From Elusimicrobia bacterium RIFCSPLOWO2_01_FULL_54_10 (GTDB lineage: Bacteria; Elusimicrobiota; Elusimicrobia; 2-02-FULL-39-32), in the NCBI GenBank assembly GCA_001799975.1, contig MGUQ01000031.1, positions 5,791 to 12,495 on the forward strand: a stretch of DNA of 6,705 nt. Direction: 5' to 3'. Of the stretch, positions 1 through 5,547 are shown piece by piece. Made by a program: the position numbers and the translations under genes. Each line of letters opens with the position of its first letter. The first letter of the stretch is position 1. The notes under the pieces were generated by a model, which saw nothing but the letters and a program-made list of their open reading frames with translations, was not told the origin of the DNA and made no database searches.

Positions 1-65
1 ATGGTGGTGGGACGAACGCCGCAGACCTTGGCGATTTGAAACGTAGTGTAAACCCTCTCTGTCAT
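1..65 (-). CDS. Helix-turn-helix (excisionase/MerR-like) regulator, N-terminal fragment, cut by the window edge
   Basis: Reading leftwards from an ATG at 65-63, 21 codons and two bases of the next are visible: MTERVYTTFQIAKVCGVRPTT. The pattern Y-T-T-F-Q-I-A-K-V-C-G-V-x-P-T-T matches the first helix and turn of excisionase-type winged helix-turn-helix DNA-binding domains, which normally sit at the extreme N-terminus and continue with a recognition helix. In many bacteria such a domain is followed by a receiver domain, forming a response regulator, but that part lies outside the window. The start is supported by a Shine-Dalgarno AGGGG at 77-73, seven bases from the ATG, and by a strong promoter at 128-100. 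The gene follows the hybrid kinase by 59 bases in the same direction, so it is a natural candidate for its output partner (inference). It could instead be a stand-alone DNA-binding protein. The reading frame and signals are seen directly; the family call rests on a short motif. Confidence 0.72.
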   Translation of the reverse strand, partial: MTERVYTTFQIAKVCGVRPTT

Positions 66-72
66 GAACTGA

Positions 73-77
73 CCCCT
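73..77 (-). promoter_or_regulatory. Shine-Dalgarno of the helix-turn-helix gene
   Basis: On the minus strand AAAGGGG precedes the ATG at 65-63, with AGGGG at 77-73 and a seven-base spacer. It is one of the clearest ribosome binding sites in the window. It supports this ATG as a true start for a gene that has only 65 bases inside the window. Confidence 0.7.
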
Positions 78-89
78 TTCTTTGGTTGT

Positions 90-110
90 GAAAGTCTATC
101 TTATACTTTC
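90..110. repeat. Short inverted repeat overlapping the -10 box
   Basis: GAAAGT at 90-95 and ACTTTC at 105-110 are perfect 6-base inverted arms separated by nine bases. The right arm touches the -10 hexamer (105-100) and the left arm falls near the expected transcription start. The geometry would suit an operator for a dimeric repressor, perhaps the helix-turn-helix protein itself. Six-base arms arise by chance fairly often, and the arms are AT-rich, so this is a weak call. It is not a terminator: the stem is short and A/T-rich and no U-tract follows. Confidence 0.3.
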
Positions 111-128
111 TCTGGGGCGGGATGTCAA
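100..128 (-). promoter_or_regulatory. Sigma-70 type promoter for the helix-turn-helix gene
   Basis: On the minus strand a perfect -35 hexamer TTGACA (128-123) is followed by exactly 17 bases (122-106) and then TATAAG (105-100), one mismatch from the consensus -10. Transcription would begin around position 93, giving a leader of about 28 bases before the ATG at 65. The TGA stop of the hybrid kinase (127-125) lies inside the -35 box, so the promoter is embedded in the 3' end of the kinase gene. No intrinsic terminator is visible here, so read-through from the upstream operon could add to this promoter. Spacing and match quality make this a strong prediction; activity has not been shown. Confidence 0.75.
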
Positions 129-2722
129 GTTCTAGCTGAAAAATCAGATGGAGAATCTTTATGAAGCAGATCGGCCAGGGTGCCCAGCAACGCGTCCAAA
201 TCCACGGGCTTGTGGAGGAGAATGAGGGATTTTTCCTCCATTGTTTTTTCGAGGCCGGGGTTGAGCACATCCCCGGTCAAAAACAAAAATGGGGGACGCG
301 GAAACGGGCTCCATTTGAACCAATTCTCACGTAAATCCAGGCCGGAGCCTTCTCCCAAGCGCACGTCGGCCACCACCACATCGAAAACTTCTTTGGAGAT
401 TTTTTCCCTGGCTTCCTGCAAATTTTCCGCTTCTGAGGGCAAACTGCCTTCCCGAACAAAAAACTTAGAAAGAAAAGCGAGAACGGAAGGTTCGTCGTCT
501 ACAACCAACACTCGCCAGCCCTTGATTTTGGCCGGGGCCGCGGTCTTATTCTTCTTACGGACCGCGCTTGTCCGGGTTGCTGGCAGTTCCACATAAAAAG
601 CCGTGCCGCCGCCCGGCGGGCTCTTGAAACCCAGGAGCCCCCCATGGTCTTGCATGATCTGGCGGCTCACGGAAAGGCCCAGCCCCGTCCCTCGCCCCGC
701 GGGCTTGGTGGTGAAAAAAGGCTCAAAAATGCTTTTTTTGTCGTCTTCAGAGATTCCCGGGCCCGAATCGGCAATTTCCACGCGCACGGTTTCACCTTGA
801 GCCAGGGCACGGATCGTGATGTTTTTTTTGCCGTCCCAGCCCGTCGTCAAAGCGTCGCAGGCGTTGTTGAGGATGTTGACAAAAACTTGCTGGATCTGCT
901 GGGCGTCCGCCTTGACGCCTGGGAGGCGCTTGGGGATGTCGCACTTGACGGTGATCTGGGCCGACTTCTTGAGTTTGTATTGCAGGAGCTCGAGCGATGC
1001 GGACAAAATTTCGCGGATGTGGACCGGCCGCTTTTCCATGTCCCCGTGACGCACGAAAAGGAGGAGATTGTCCAGGATTTTGCGGCAGCGCATGGCGCTC
1101 TCCAAAATCATTTTGGCGTCCTCCCGGCTGCTATTCTGCGAGTGCGCCAATGGACGGAGCAATTGAGACGAAAGGAGTTGGGCATACCCGGTAACGGCCT
1201 GGAGGGGATTGTTCAACTCGTGGGCCACGCTGGATAAAAGCTGGCCCACCGCGGAAAGCTTTTCCGACCGGATGATTTGCTGTTGAAGTTTCTTGGCCTC
1301 CGACACATTGCGGATCACCACCGCCCATTCCCGATTCGCCCAGAAATCCTGGTGCGTGCCTCCCCAGGAAAGGCTTAAGTCCAGGTGCTCGCCTTTTTTT
1401 GAAACGCCGGCAATCAAATGGTCCCGCACGCCGCCCTTTTCCATCACTTTGGCCAAGAGGCTGTGAAATTCCTTTTCTGCTTTGGGCGGGAAAAGCGCGG
1501 TGATGGGCTTGCCCAGGATTTCGGCTGAAGAATACCCGAAAATCTCTTCGGCCCCGCGGTTCCAGGTGGTGATCCAGTTTTCCCGCGAAATGCCCATGAC
1601 GGCCGCGGGGGAATTCTCCAGTACGGAACGGTACCGCGCTTCGGACTGGGTGAGGTCATCGGTGCGCTGTTCAAGGCTTTCCGCCATGGTGTTGAAGGCT
1701 TGGGAAAGGATCCCGATCTCGTCGGGCACTTGTGTGGACACCCGGGCGGAGAGGTTGCCTGTCTGGATGTCTTGAGCCGCATTCACCAGCTCTTTGATGG
1801 GGCGCGTCACCGACCGCACCCGGAAAACCACAAAGAGAACCACTAAAGCTCCGCAAAGCCCGCCGGTCCAGAGCGTCAAGTTCCGGATTTGTTTCAAGGG
1901 GCCCAGGAACTCGCTCGACTTGGCTCCCACGGAAATCTTCCAGGGCGTTTCCGGGATCTCGGTTTCCGATGAGAGAGTTTCTCCAGGCGTGATGGAGGGG
2001 GGCCGTTTTCCAAGAACAAAGTCTTCCGTGGGGCCAGCCATGTAGGCCCAGCCGGAAGGGCCCATATTGAATCCATTCAAAATGTCCTCAACGGGTTTTA
2101 AGCTGCATTCCAAAATAAGGATTCCTTTGAACACTCCCGCTGGGTTGAACAGAGCTTTTGCGTAAACAACGGCGGGCCCAAAGTGCGGGTCGTTTTTCAG
2201 TGAAGATTGGTAATGTTGAACTGGGCTTAGGGTGCGGAGCTCCTGCATCAAGGCAGGATCCCTTAAATCATTCCTCTCGGCCGCGATCTCCGAAGAGACA
2301 ATTTTGCAGACCTCCCTTCCTTTTCCGTCGACATAGATGAGGCGGTTGTAGACCTCTGTTCGCCGGGAAAACCTTTGGAGGTATCTTTCCATTTCCTGGC
2401 GGTAGGATTTCGCTTCCTGAAGGAGCCCAAAATCAAGGTTGGTATGGTAATCCGCCAGCAAAGGCGTCTCAACGATGGTTTCCAAGTCGTGAATTCTTTG
2501 CTTGAAAAAGTCCGAGAGGGCCAAGCCGGCCTGGTGGCCCAATGTATCGATCTCCTTGTTGACGTTGTTGACAATGTGCTTTTTGGAAATCAAATAAGCC
2601 GAGCTCCCCAGCACGCAGATGGCGGCCAGGGAAATGGGGATGATCCCAAACATCAGACGCTTAGCCAGCGTCGAGTTCAGGAGAGCGCTTCGAAACCGCT
2701 TAACTGAGCTTTTTTTGGACAT
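125..2722 (-). CDS. Membrane-bound hybrid sensor histidine kinase (periplasmic sensor, HAMP, PAS, HisKA, HATPase, receiver)
   Basis: This 865-residue protein senses a signal across the inner membrane and relays phosphate from an internal histidine to its own receiver. Transmembrane helix 1 is at about residues 22-46. A periplasmic region of about 235 residues follows, with dCACHE-like features (YVDGKG near 130, a later strand-rich repeat around 185-210). Helix 2 is at about 282-300, HAMP 301-355 and PAS about 360-475. HisKA has the H-box VAHELNNP with phospho-acceptor His501. HATPase_c has the N-box N616-N620, G1 box DSGPG (652-656), F-box FEPFF (666-670) and G2 box GTGLGLS (678-684). The C-terminal receiver, from about 736, has the acidic pair Asp742/Asp743, phospho-acceptor Asp786, Thr816 and Lys838. 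All catalytic residues are present, so it should be active. The ATG at 2722 overlaps the cupin end by 23 bases and has a modest GGAAA seven bases upstream. There is no DNA-binding output domain, so a partner regulator or phosphotransfer protein is expected; the helix-turn-helix gene just downstream is a candidate. The ligand is unknown. Confidence 0.95.
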   Translation of the reverse strand: MSKKSSVKRFRSALLNSTLAKRLMFGIIPISLAAICVLGSSAYLISKKHIVNNVNKEIDTLGHQAGLALSDFFKQRIHDLETIVETPLLADYHTNLDFGLLQEAKSYRQEMERYLQRFSRRTEVYNRLIYVDGKGREVCKIVSSEIAAERNDLRDPALMQELRTLSPVQHYQSSLKNDPHFGPAVVYAKALFNPAGVFKGILILECSLKPVEDILNGFNMGPSGWAYMAGPTEDFVLGKRPPSITPGETLSSETEIPETPWKISVGAKSSEFLGPLKQIRNLTLWTGGLCGALVVLFVVFRVRSVTRPIKELVNAAQDIQTGNLSARVSTQVPDEIGILSQAFNTMAESLEQRTDDLTQSEARYRSVLENSPAAVMGISRENWITTWNRGAEEIFGYSSAEILGKPITALFPPKAEKEFHSLLAKVMEKGGVRDHLIAGVSKKGEHLDLSLSWGGTHQDFWANREWAVVIRNVSEAKKLQQQIIRSEKLSAVGQLLSSVAHELNNPLQAVTGYAQLLSSQLLRPLAHSQNSSREDAKMILESAMRCRKILDNLLLFVRHGDMEKRPVHIREILSASLELLQYKLKKSAQITVKCDIPKRLPGVKADAQQIQQVFVNILNNACDALTTGWDGKKNITIRALAQGETVRVEIADSGPGISEDDKKSIFEPFFTTKPAGRGTGLGLSVSRQIMQDHGGLLGFKSPPGGGTAFYVELPATRTSAVRKKNKTAAPAKIKGWRVLVVDDEPSVLAFLSKFFVREGSLPSEAENLQEAREKISKEVFDVVVADVRLGEGSGLDLRENWFKWSPFPRPPFLFLTGDVLNPGLEKTMEEKSLILLHKPVDLDALLGTLADLLHKDSPSDFSART

Positions 2723-3077
2723 CGGGAGATTTCCAGGATAGGGGCGGCATGAAAAGACAAAGGGCCTTCACCCCCGCTTTTTCCGCCCGGAATGCGTGCC
2801 AGATTTTTGGGGAAATGTGCAGAAAGTCGCCGGAGGCGAGCCGGAAGCTTTTCCCGCCCACAACCGCCTTGACCGCTCCATGATAAACATAAATCCACTC
2901 GTGCGTTTTCAAATGCCGCACAGGCGGGTGGCCTTGAGAGGGGGGAAGTTGAATGTGGTGAAAGCTCCATCGGCGGGCCGCCGCCCCGCGCGCGTCCAAG
3001 TCCCGGACATGCAGGGCGCCCAGGAGATGTCTCGGGGCCCGCTTAAGGTGTTGCCGCTGAAACCGCGGGTTTCGCAT
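2700..3077 (-). CDS. Small single-domain cupin protein
   Basis: This 125-residue protein has one conserved beta-barrel cupin domain at about residues 49-112. Motif 1 is H55-L-K-T-H59-E60-W-I-Y-V-Y-H-G67, with the normal E-x6-G spacing. Motif 2 is G83-D84 through P90 to H94. The usual HxH pair of motif 1 is not cleanly present: only His55 or His59, with Glu60 and His94, are available as metal ligands. The protein may therefore bind metal differently, or simply bind a small molecule. The first 48 residues are rich in Arg and His and match no domain I recognise. No signal peptide is seen, so it is probably cytoplasmic. The ATG at 3077 is preferred over an in-frame TTG at 3092 because AGAAGG (3089-3084) lies six bases upstream. 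The gene begins inside the binding-protein gene (35-base overlap) and ends inside the kinase gene. Such cupins can be enzymes (isomerases, dioxygenases) or ligand-binding modules; the sequence does not decide. Confidence 0.85.
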   Translation of the reverse strand: MRNPRFQRQHLKRAPRHLLGALHVRDLDARGAAARRWSFHHIQLPPSQGHPPVRHLKTHEWIYVYHGAVKAVVGGKSFRLASGDFLHISPKIWHAFRAEKAGVKALCLFMPPLSWKSPDVQKKLS

Positions 3078-4587
3078 CACCCGCCTTCTCAATTGAAAAA
3101 AAGTGGGGCATACCCGTCACCGAGGGATAAAATTTGACTTTCCGGTTGACCCCGTAAGTCTTAATTCGCTGATAAGTGAAAAGAGTCAAACTCTCATCAT
3201 AGACGAAGCGGTCCAGGGCGCGGGCCTTGCGGTTTCTGTCCTCGGAGTCCAGGGTGGTCGCCATGTCTTCGAGCCGGCGGTCAAATTCCGGATAGTCCGC
3301 GATGGAATAGGGCGAGCGCGAGTGCAAAATCAAGCAGAGGATGAAATAGCTGTGCACCATGGGGTCCGGGCACCCACCCACCACGAGGTCCCAGGTCTTG
3401 AGGCCGATGTCCTGAATCACGCGGGAGTCGTCGGTTGAGACGGCGCTCACCCCGATGCCCACGGCTTCGAATTGCCGGCGGATGATTCCCGCCGCCCGCG
3501 CGCCTTGCTCCTTAAAAAGCATTCTGAGCTTTAAGTTTCCGTCATATCCCGCTTCCTTGAGCAGAGCCCGGGCTTTTTTTGGATCAAAAGGATAAGGGGT
3601 TAAATCGGGGTTGTATCCTTCCTTGCCCTTCATCGCCACGCCCGCTAAAATTTTTCCGTTGCCCAAAAGGTCGTAACGGATGATTTCTTCTTTGTTGAGA
3701 GCATAGTTCAGCGCTTTTCGCACGCGGACATCCGTCAGAGGGCCGCTCGAAACGCTGATGGGGATGATCATCTGGTAGAGGGTGTCCCGCTTGATCACGC
3801 GGGCGACCTTGCTTTTCATCACCTGCGCGGTCTGCGTCCCTGGCAGTTCGGTCACGATGTCGATTTTGCCGTTTAGAAGGTCCTCGACCTGCCGCTCCCA
3901 GGGGACGAACCGAAAGATCAGCTCGTTCACTTTGGGGGCGTCTTTCATCCAGTAGTTTTTGTTTCGGACAAGGGCGATTTCTTCCTTTTCTTTCCGGTGG
4001 TCGAAAACAAACGGCCCCGTCCCGACCGGCGCATCGTTTAGAGCGGTGTCCCCGGCTTTGCGAACATGTTCCTCCGGGACGATCAGGATAAATCCCGCCA
4101 GGCGGTTTAGAAGAAGGCCGTCCGGATAGTGGGTGATTAAATCCACCGTGAGCTCATCCACCACTTCCGCGCGGTCCAGGGAACTGATGAACCCCAGGGC
4201 GGGGAAGCCGGTTTTGGGGTCCAGATAGCGCTCCACGGTGAAACGGACGGAGTTTGCAGTGAAAGGGTCCCCGTTGTGAAAGCGCACGCCTTCCCTGAGT
4301 TTAAAGCGCATTCTTAAAGCGTCGATGCGCGTCCACGAAACAGCCAAAGCGGGTTCGATGCGGCCCTCGGCGTCAAAACGAACGAGGCCTTCGTAGATTT
4401 GCTGAAGCAAGATATGGTTTTTCTCGGCGAATTCTTTGTGGGGATCGAGCGTCAGAGGAGGCATGACATCGTCGCAAACCACCAGACGGGAAGCTTGAAG
4501 ACGGAGGGGAAAGCAAACCGAGAGGAATAAGAAAACTGAAAACTTACGGACGCTGGGCCAGGATGGCCATTGTAGGGTTGGGAGCAT
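3043..4587 (-). CDS. Extracellular solute-binding protein, family 5 (peptide/nickel ABC-type)
   Basis: From the chosen start the protein has 514 residues, normal for SBP_bac_5. An Arg-Lys n-region (residues 14-15) is followed by a hydrophobic stretch (16-32) ending LQA, consistent with a Sec signal peptide and a soluble periplasmic protein; there is no good lipobox. Family marks in order are TLDPH near the mature N-terminus, IYEGLVRFD, the signature LREGVRFHNGDPFTANSV at about 98-114, GTGPF (189-193), the D-V-R-V-R-K-A-L-N-Y-A motif at about 287-297 and a C-terminal FFSIEKAG. These proteins bind oligopeptides, dipeptides, nickel complexes or other small solutes; the ligand cannot be read from sequence. 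No permease or ATPase gene is in the window, so it either serves transporter subunits encoded elsewhere or acts in sensing. An ATG at 4674 would give 29 more residues, but these sit wholly over the methyltransferase C-terminus and would bury the signal peptide. The ATG at 4587 (44-base overlap) is preferred although its Shine-Dalgarno is poor. Confidence 0.92.
   Translation of the reverse strand: MLPTLQWPSWPSVRKFSVFLFLSVCFPLRLQASRLVVCDDVMPPLTLDPHKEFAEKNHILLQQIYEGLVRFDAEGRIEPALAVSWTRIDALRMRFKLREGVRFHNGDPFTANSVRFTVERYLDPKTGFPALGFISSLDRAEVVDELTVDLITHYPDGLLLNRLAGFILIVPEEHVRKAGDTALNDAPVGTGPFVFDHRKEKEEIALVRNKNYWMKDAPKVNELIFRFVPWERQVEDLLNGKIDIVTELPGTQTAQVMKSKVARVIKRDTLYQMIIPISVSSGPLTDVRVRKALNYALNKEEIIRYDLLGNGKILAGVAMKGKEGYNPDLTPYPFDPKKARALLKEAGYDGNLKLRMLFKEQGARAAGIIRRQFEAVGIGVSAVSTDDSRVIQDIGLKTWDLVVGGCPDPMVHSYFILCLILHSRSPYSIADYPEFDRRLEDMATTLDSEDRNRKARALDRFVYDESLTLFTYQRIKTYGVNRKVKFYPSVTGMPHFFSIEKAGDAKPAVSAATP
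3084..3089 (-). promoter_or_regulatory. Shine-Dalgarno that sets the cupin start
   Basis: AGAAGG on the minus strand lies within the last codons of the binding-protein gene, six bases before the ATG at 3077-3075. It decides between that ATG and the in-frame TTG at 3092, which would place the Shine-Dalgarno inside the coding region. The arrangement suggests translational coupling to the upstream gene. Confidence 0.55.
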
Positions 4588-5545
4588 TTTTGGCGATCGG
4601 TACTTTTCGGATGTTTTTAAAACCGACGTGCCTGAGCCATTTCTCATATTCTTGGACGGAATAGACCCGCCCATGCCTGGTATAAACTAGCATATGCACG
4701 GAAAAGATGCCATTAAACTTCGTGGCCCCGGCGTCGTTATGCATGAAGTCATGAACCACCATAAATCCTCCGGGACGCAGGGCGCGGTAGGTTTTCCAAA
4801 TGAGGAACCGGTTGTTTTCTTCGCTTTCATTGTGAGTGACGTGGGACAGGAGAGCCAAGTCAAAGCGCTTGTATCCAAAATCGGTGTACAGATAGTTCCC
4901 GGTTATGAAGCGGACGCGCGAGGATTCCGGATGATGAGCCAGGATTGATTCTGCCACCTCGATGGTTCCCGGCAGGTCCAGAAGATACGCGTTCATGGTC
5001 GGATAGCGCTTCAAGAACTCTAAGGAAAATGTGCCGGGCCCAGCCCCCACGTCCAGCATTTTTTGAGCGCGTTCAAGAGGCACAATCTCGGCGAGCTCCC
5101 GGGCGGGACCCTGCGAAATGTTATGCATTCCAAGAATGTATTCCTGACTGAACCCAGGGTTATCCGAAAGTAAAGTTTCCAAGGGCCGCTGTGTTTGGCC
5201 GTATTGAAGAATCTCCCGGAGTTCTCCCCAAGCTTCCCAAAGCATTTCCTGGTATTTGAGGTTGTTCCCCAGATATTCCGGCTTTCCATGCACCAAAAAC
5301 CGCTCGCTCTCTGCCGAATTGTGATAACGCGCTCCTGTTTTTTCAAGGAATCCAAGCGGCACCAAGGCCTCCAGGAGAATTTCCGTGGCTCGGGGGTTCA
5401 GCCTCGCCCTTTGGCAGATTTCTCCAACCGAGTTGGTTCCTCCATCGATGAGAGTGAACAGGTCGTGATAAACCGCCACCAGGAGAATTTTGGCCGTCCG
5501 GTAGCCGGTGACAATGTCGACGATCGGTTTGGTGTCCAGGTTCAC
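4544..5545 (-). CDS. SAM-dependent O-methyltransferase (acetylserotonin O-methyltransferase / plant OMT-like fold)
   Basis: This 333-residue protein should transfer a methyl group from S-adenosylmethionine to a small-molecule hydroxyl. Residues 1-110 form the winged-helix dimerisation domain typical of this family (V-G-E-I near 40 to G-F-L-E-K-T near 65-70). The catalytic domain shows SAM motif I, DVGAGPGTF (165-173), the acidic ribose-binding segment LDLP (189-192), GNYLY (216-220), and L-R-P-G-G (256-260). The region holding the catalytic histidine reads LSHVTHNES, with His238 where family members usually have H-D-W. Relatives include hydroxyneurosporene and bacteriochlorophyll methyltransferases and many antibiotic-pathway enzymes. 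The start is GTG at 5545, two bases after the stop of the ThDP enzyme, with no clear Shine-Dalgarno, so translation is probably coupled. The end overlaps the binding-protein start. Family assignment is firm; substrate and even O- versus C- or N-specificity are inference. Confidence 0.92.
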   Translation of the reverse strand: MNLDTKPIVDIVTGYRTAKILLVAVYHDLFTLIDGGTNSVGEICQRARLNPRATEILLEALVPLGFLEKTGARYHNSAESERFLVHGKPEYLGNNLKYQEMLWEAWGELREILQYGQTQRPLETLLSDNPGFSQEYILGMHNISQGPARELAEIVPLERAQKMLDVGAGPGTFSLEFLKRYPTMNAYLLDLPGTIEVAESILAHHPESSRVRFITGNYLYTDFGYKRFDLALLSHVTHNESEENNRFLIWKTYRALRPGGFMVVHDFMHNDAGATKFNGIFSVHMLVYTRHGRVYSVQEYEKWLRHVGFKNIRKVPIAKNAPNPTMAILAQRP

Positions 5546-5547
5546 TG

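Noticed and set aside
66..124. Possible intrinsic terminator after the kinase gene
   Set aside because: The only inverted repeat is short and A/T-rich with no following U-tract on the minus strand; a promoter explains the sequence better.
3..161. Plus-strand frame open from the left edge to a stop near 161
   Set aside because: It runs across the promoter region and into the antisense of the kinase end, has no family resemblance, and the minus strand explains the region better.
644..1237. Plus-strand open frame of 197 codons opposite the kinase
   Set aside because: It is antisense to the conserved HisKA/HATPase region and its translation has no recognisable domain; it is a GC-driven shadow.
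1131..1328. Minus-strand alternative frame inside the kinase gene
   Set aside because: Fully contained within the kinase coding region in another frame, with no domain signal.
2709..2715. A-AAA-AAG heptamer in the cupin frame (CAA AAA AAG), the same slippery sequence as the dnaX -1 frameshift site, inside the cupin/kinase overlap
   Set aside because: A -1 slip leads to a frame that stops after about ten codons, whereas the kinase lies in the +1 frame. No fusion results and no stimulatory hairpin was seen.
1180..3115. Short shared string GGCATACCCG at about 1180 and 3108
   Set aside because: Ten bases within two unrelated coding sequences; flanks do not match, so this is chance and not a repeat.
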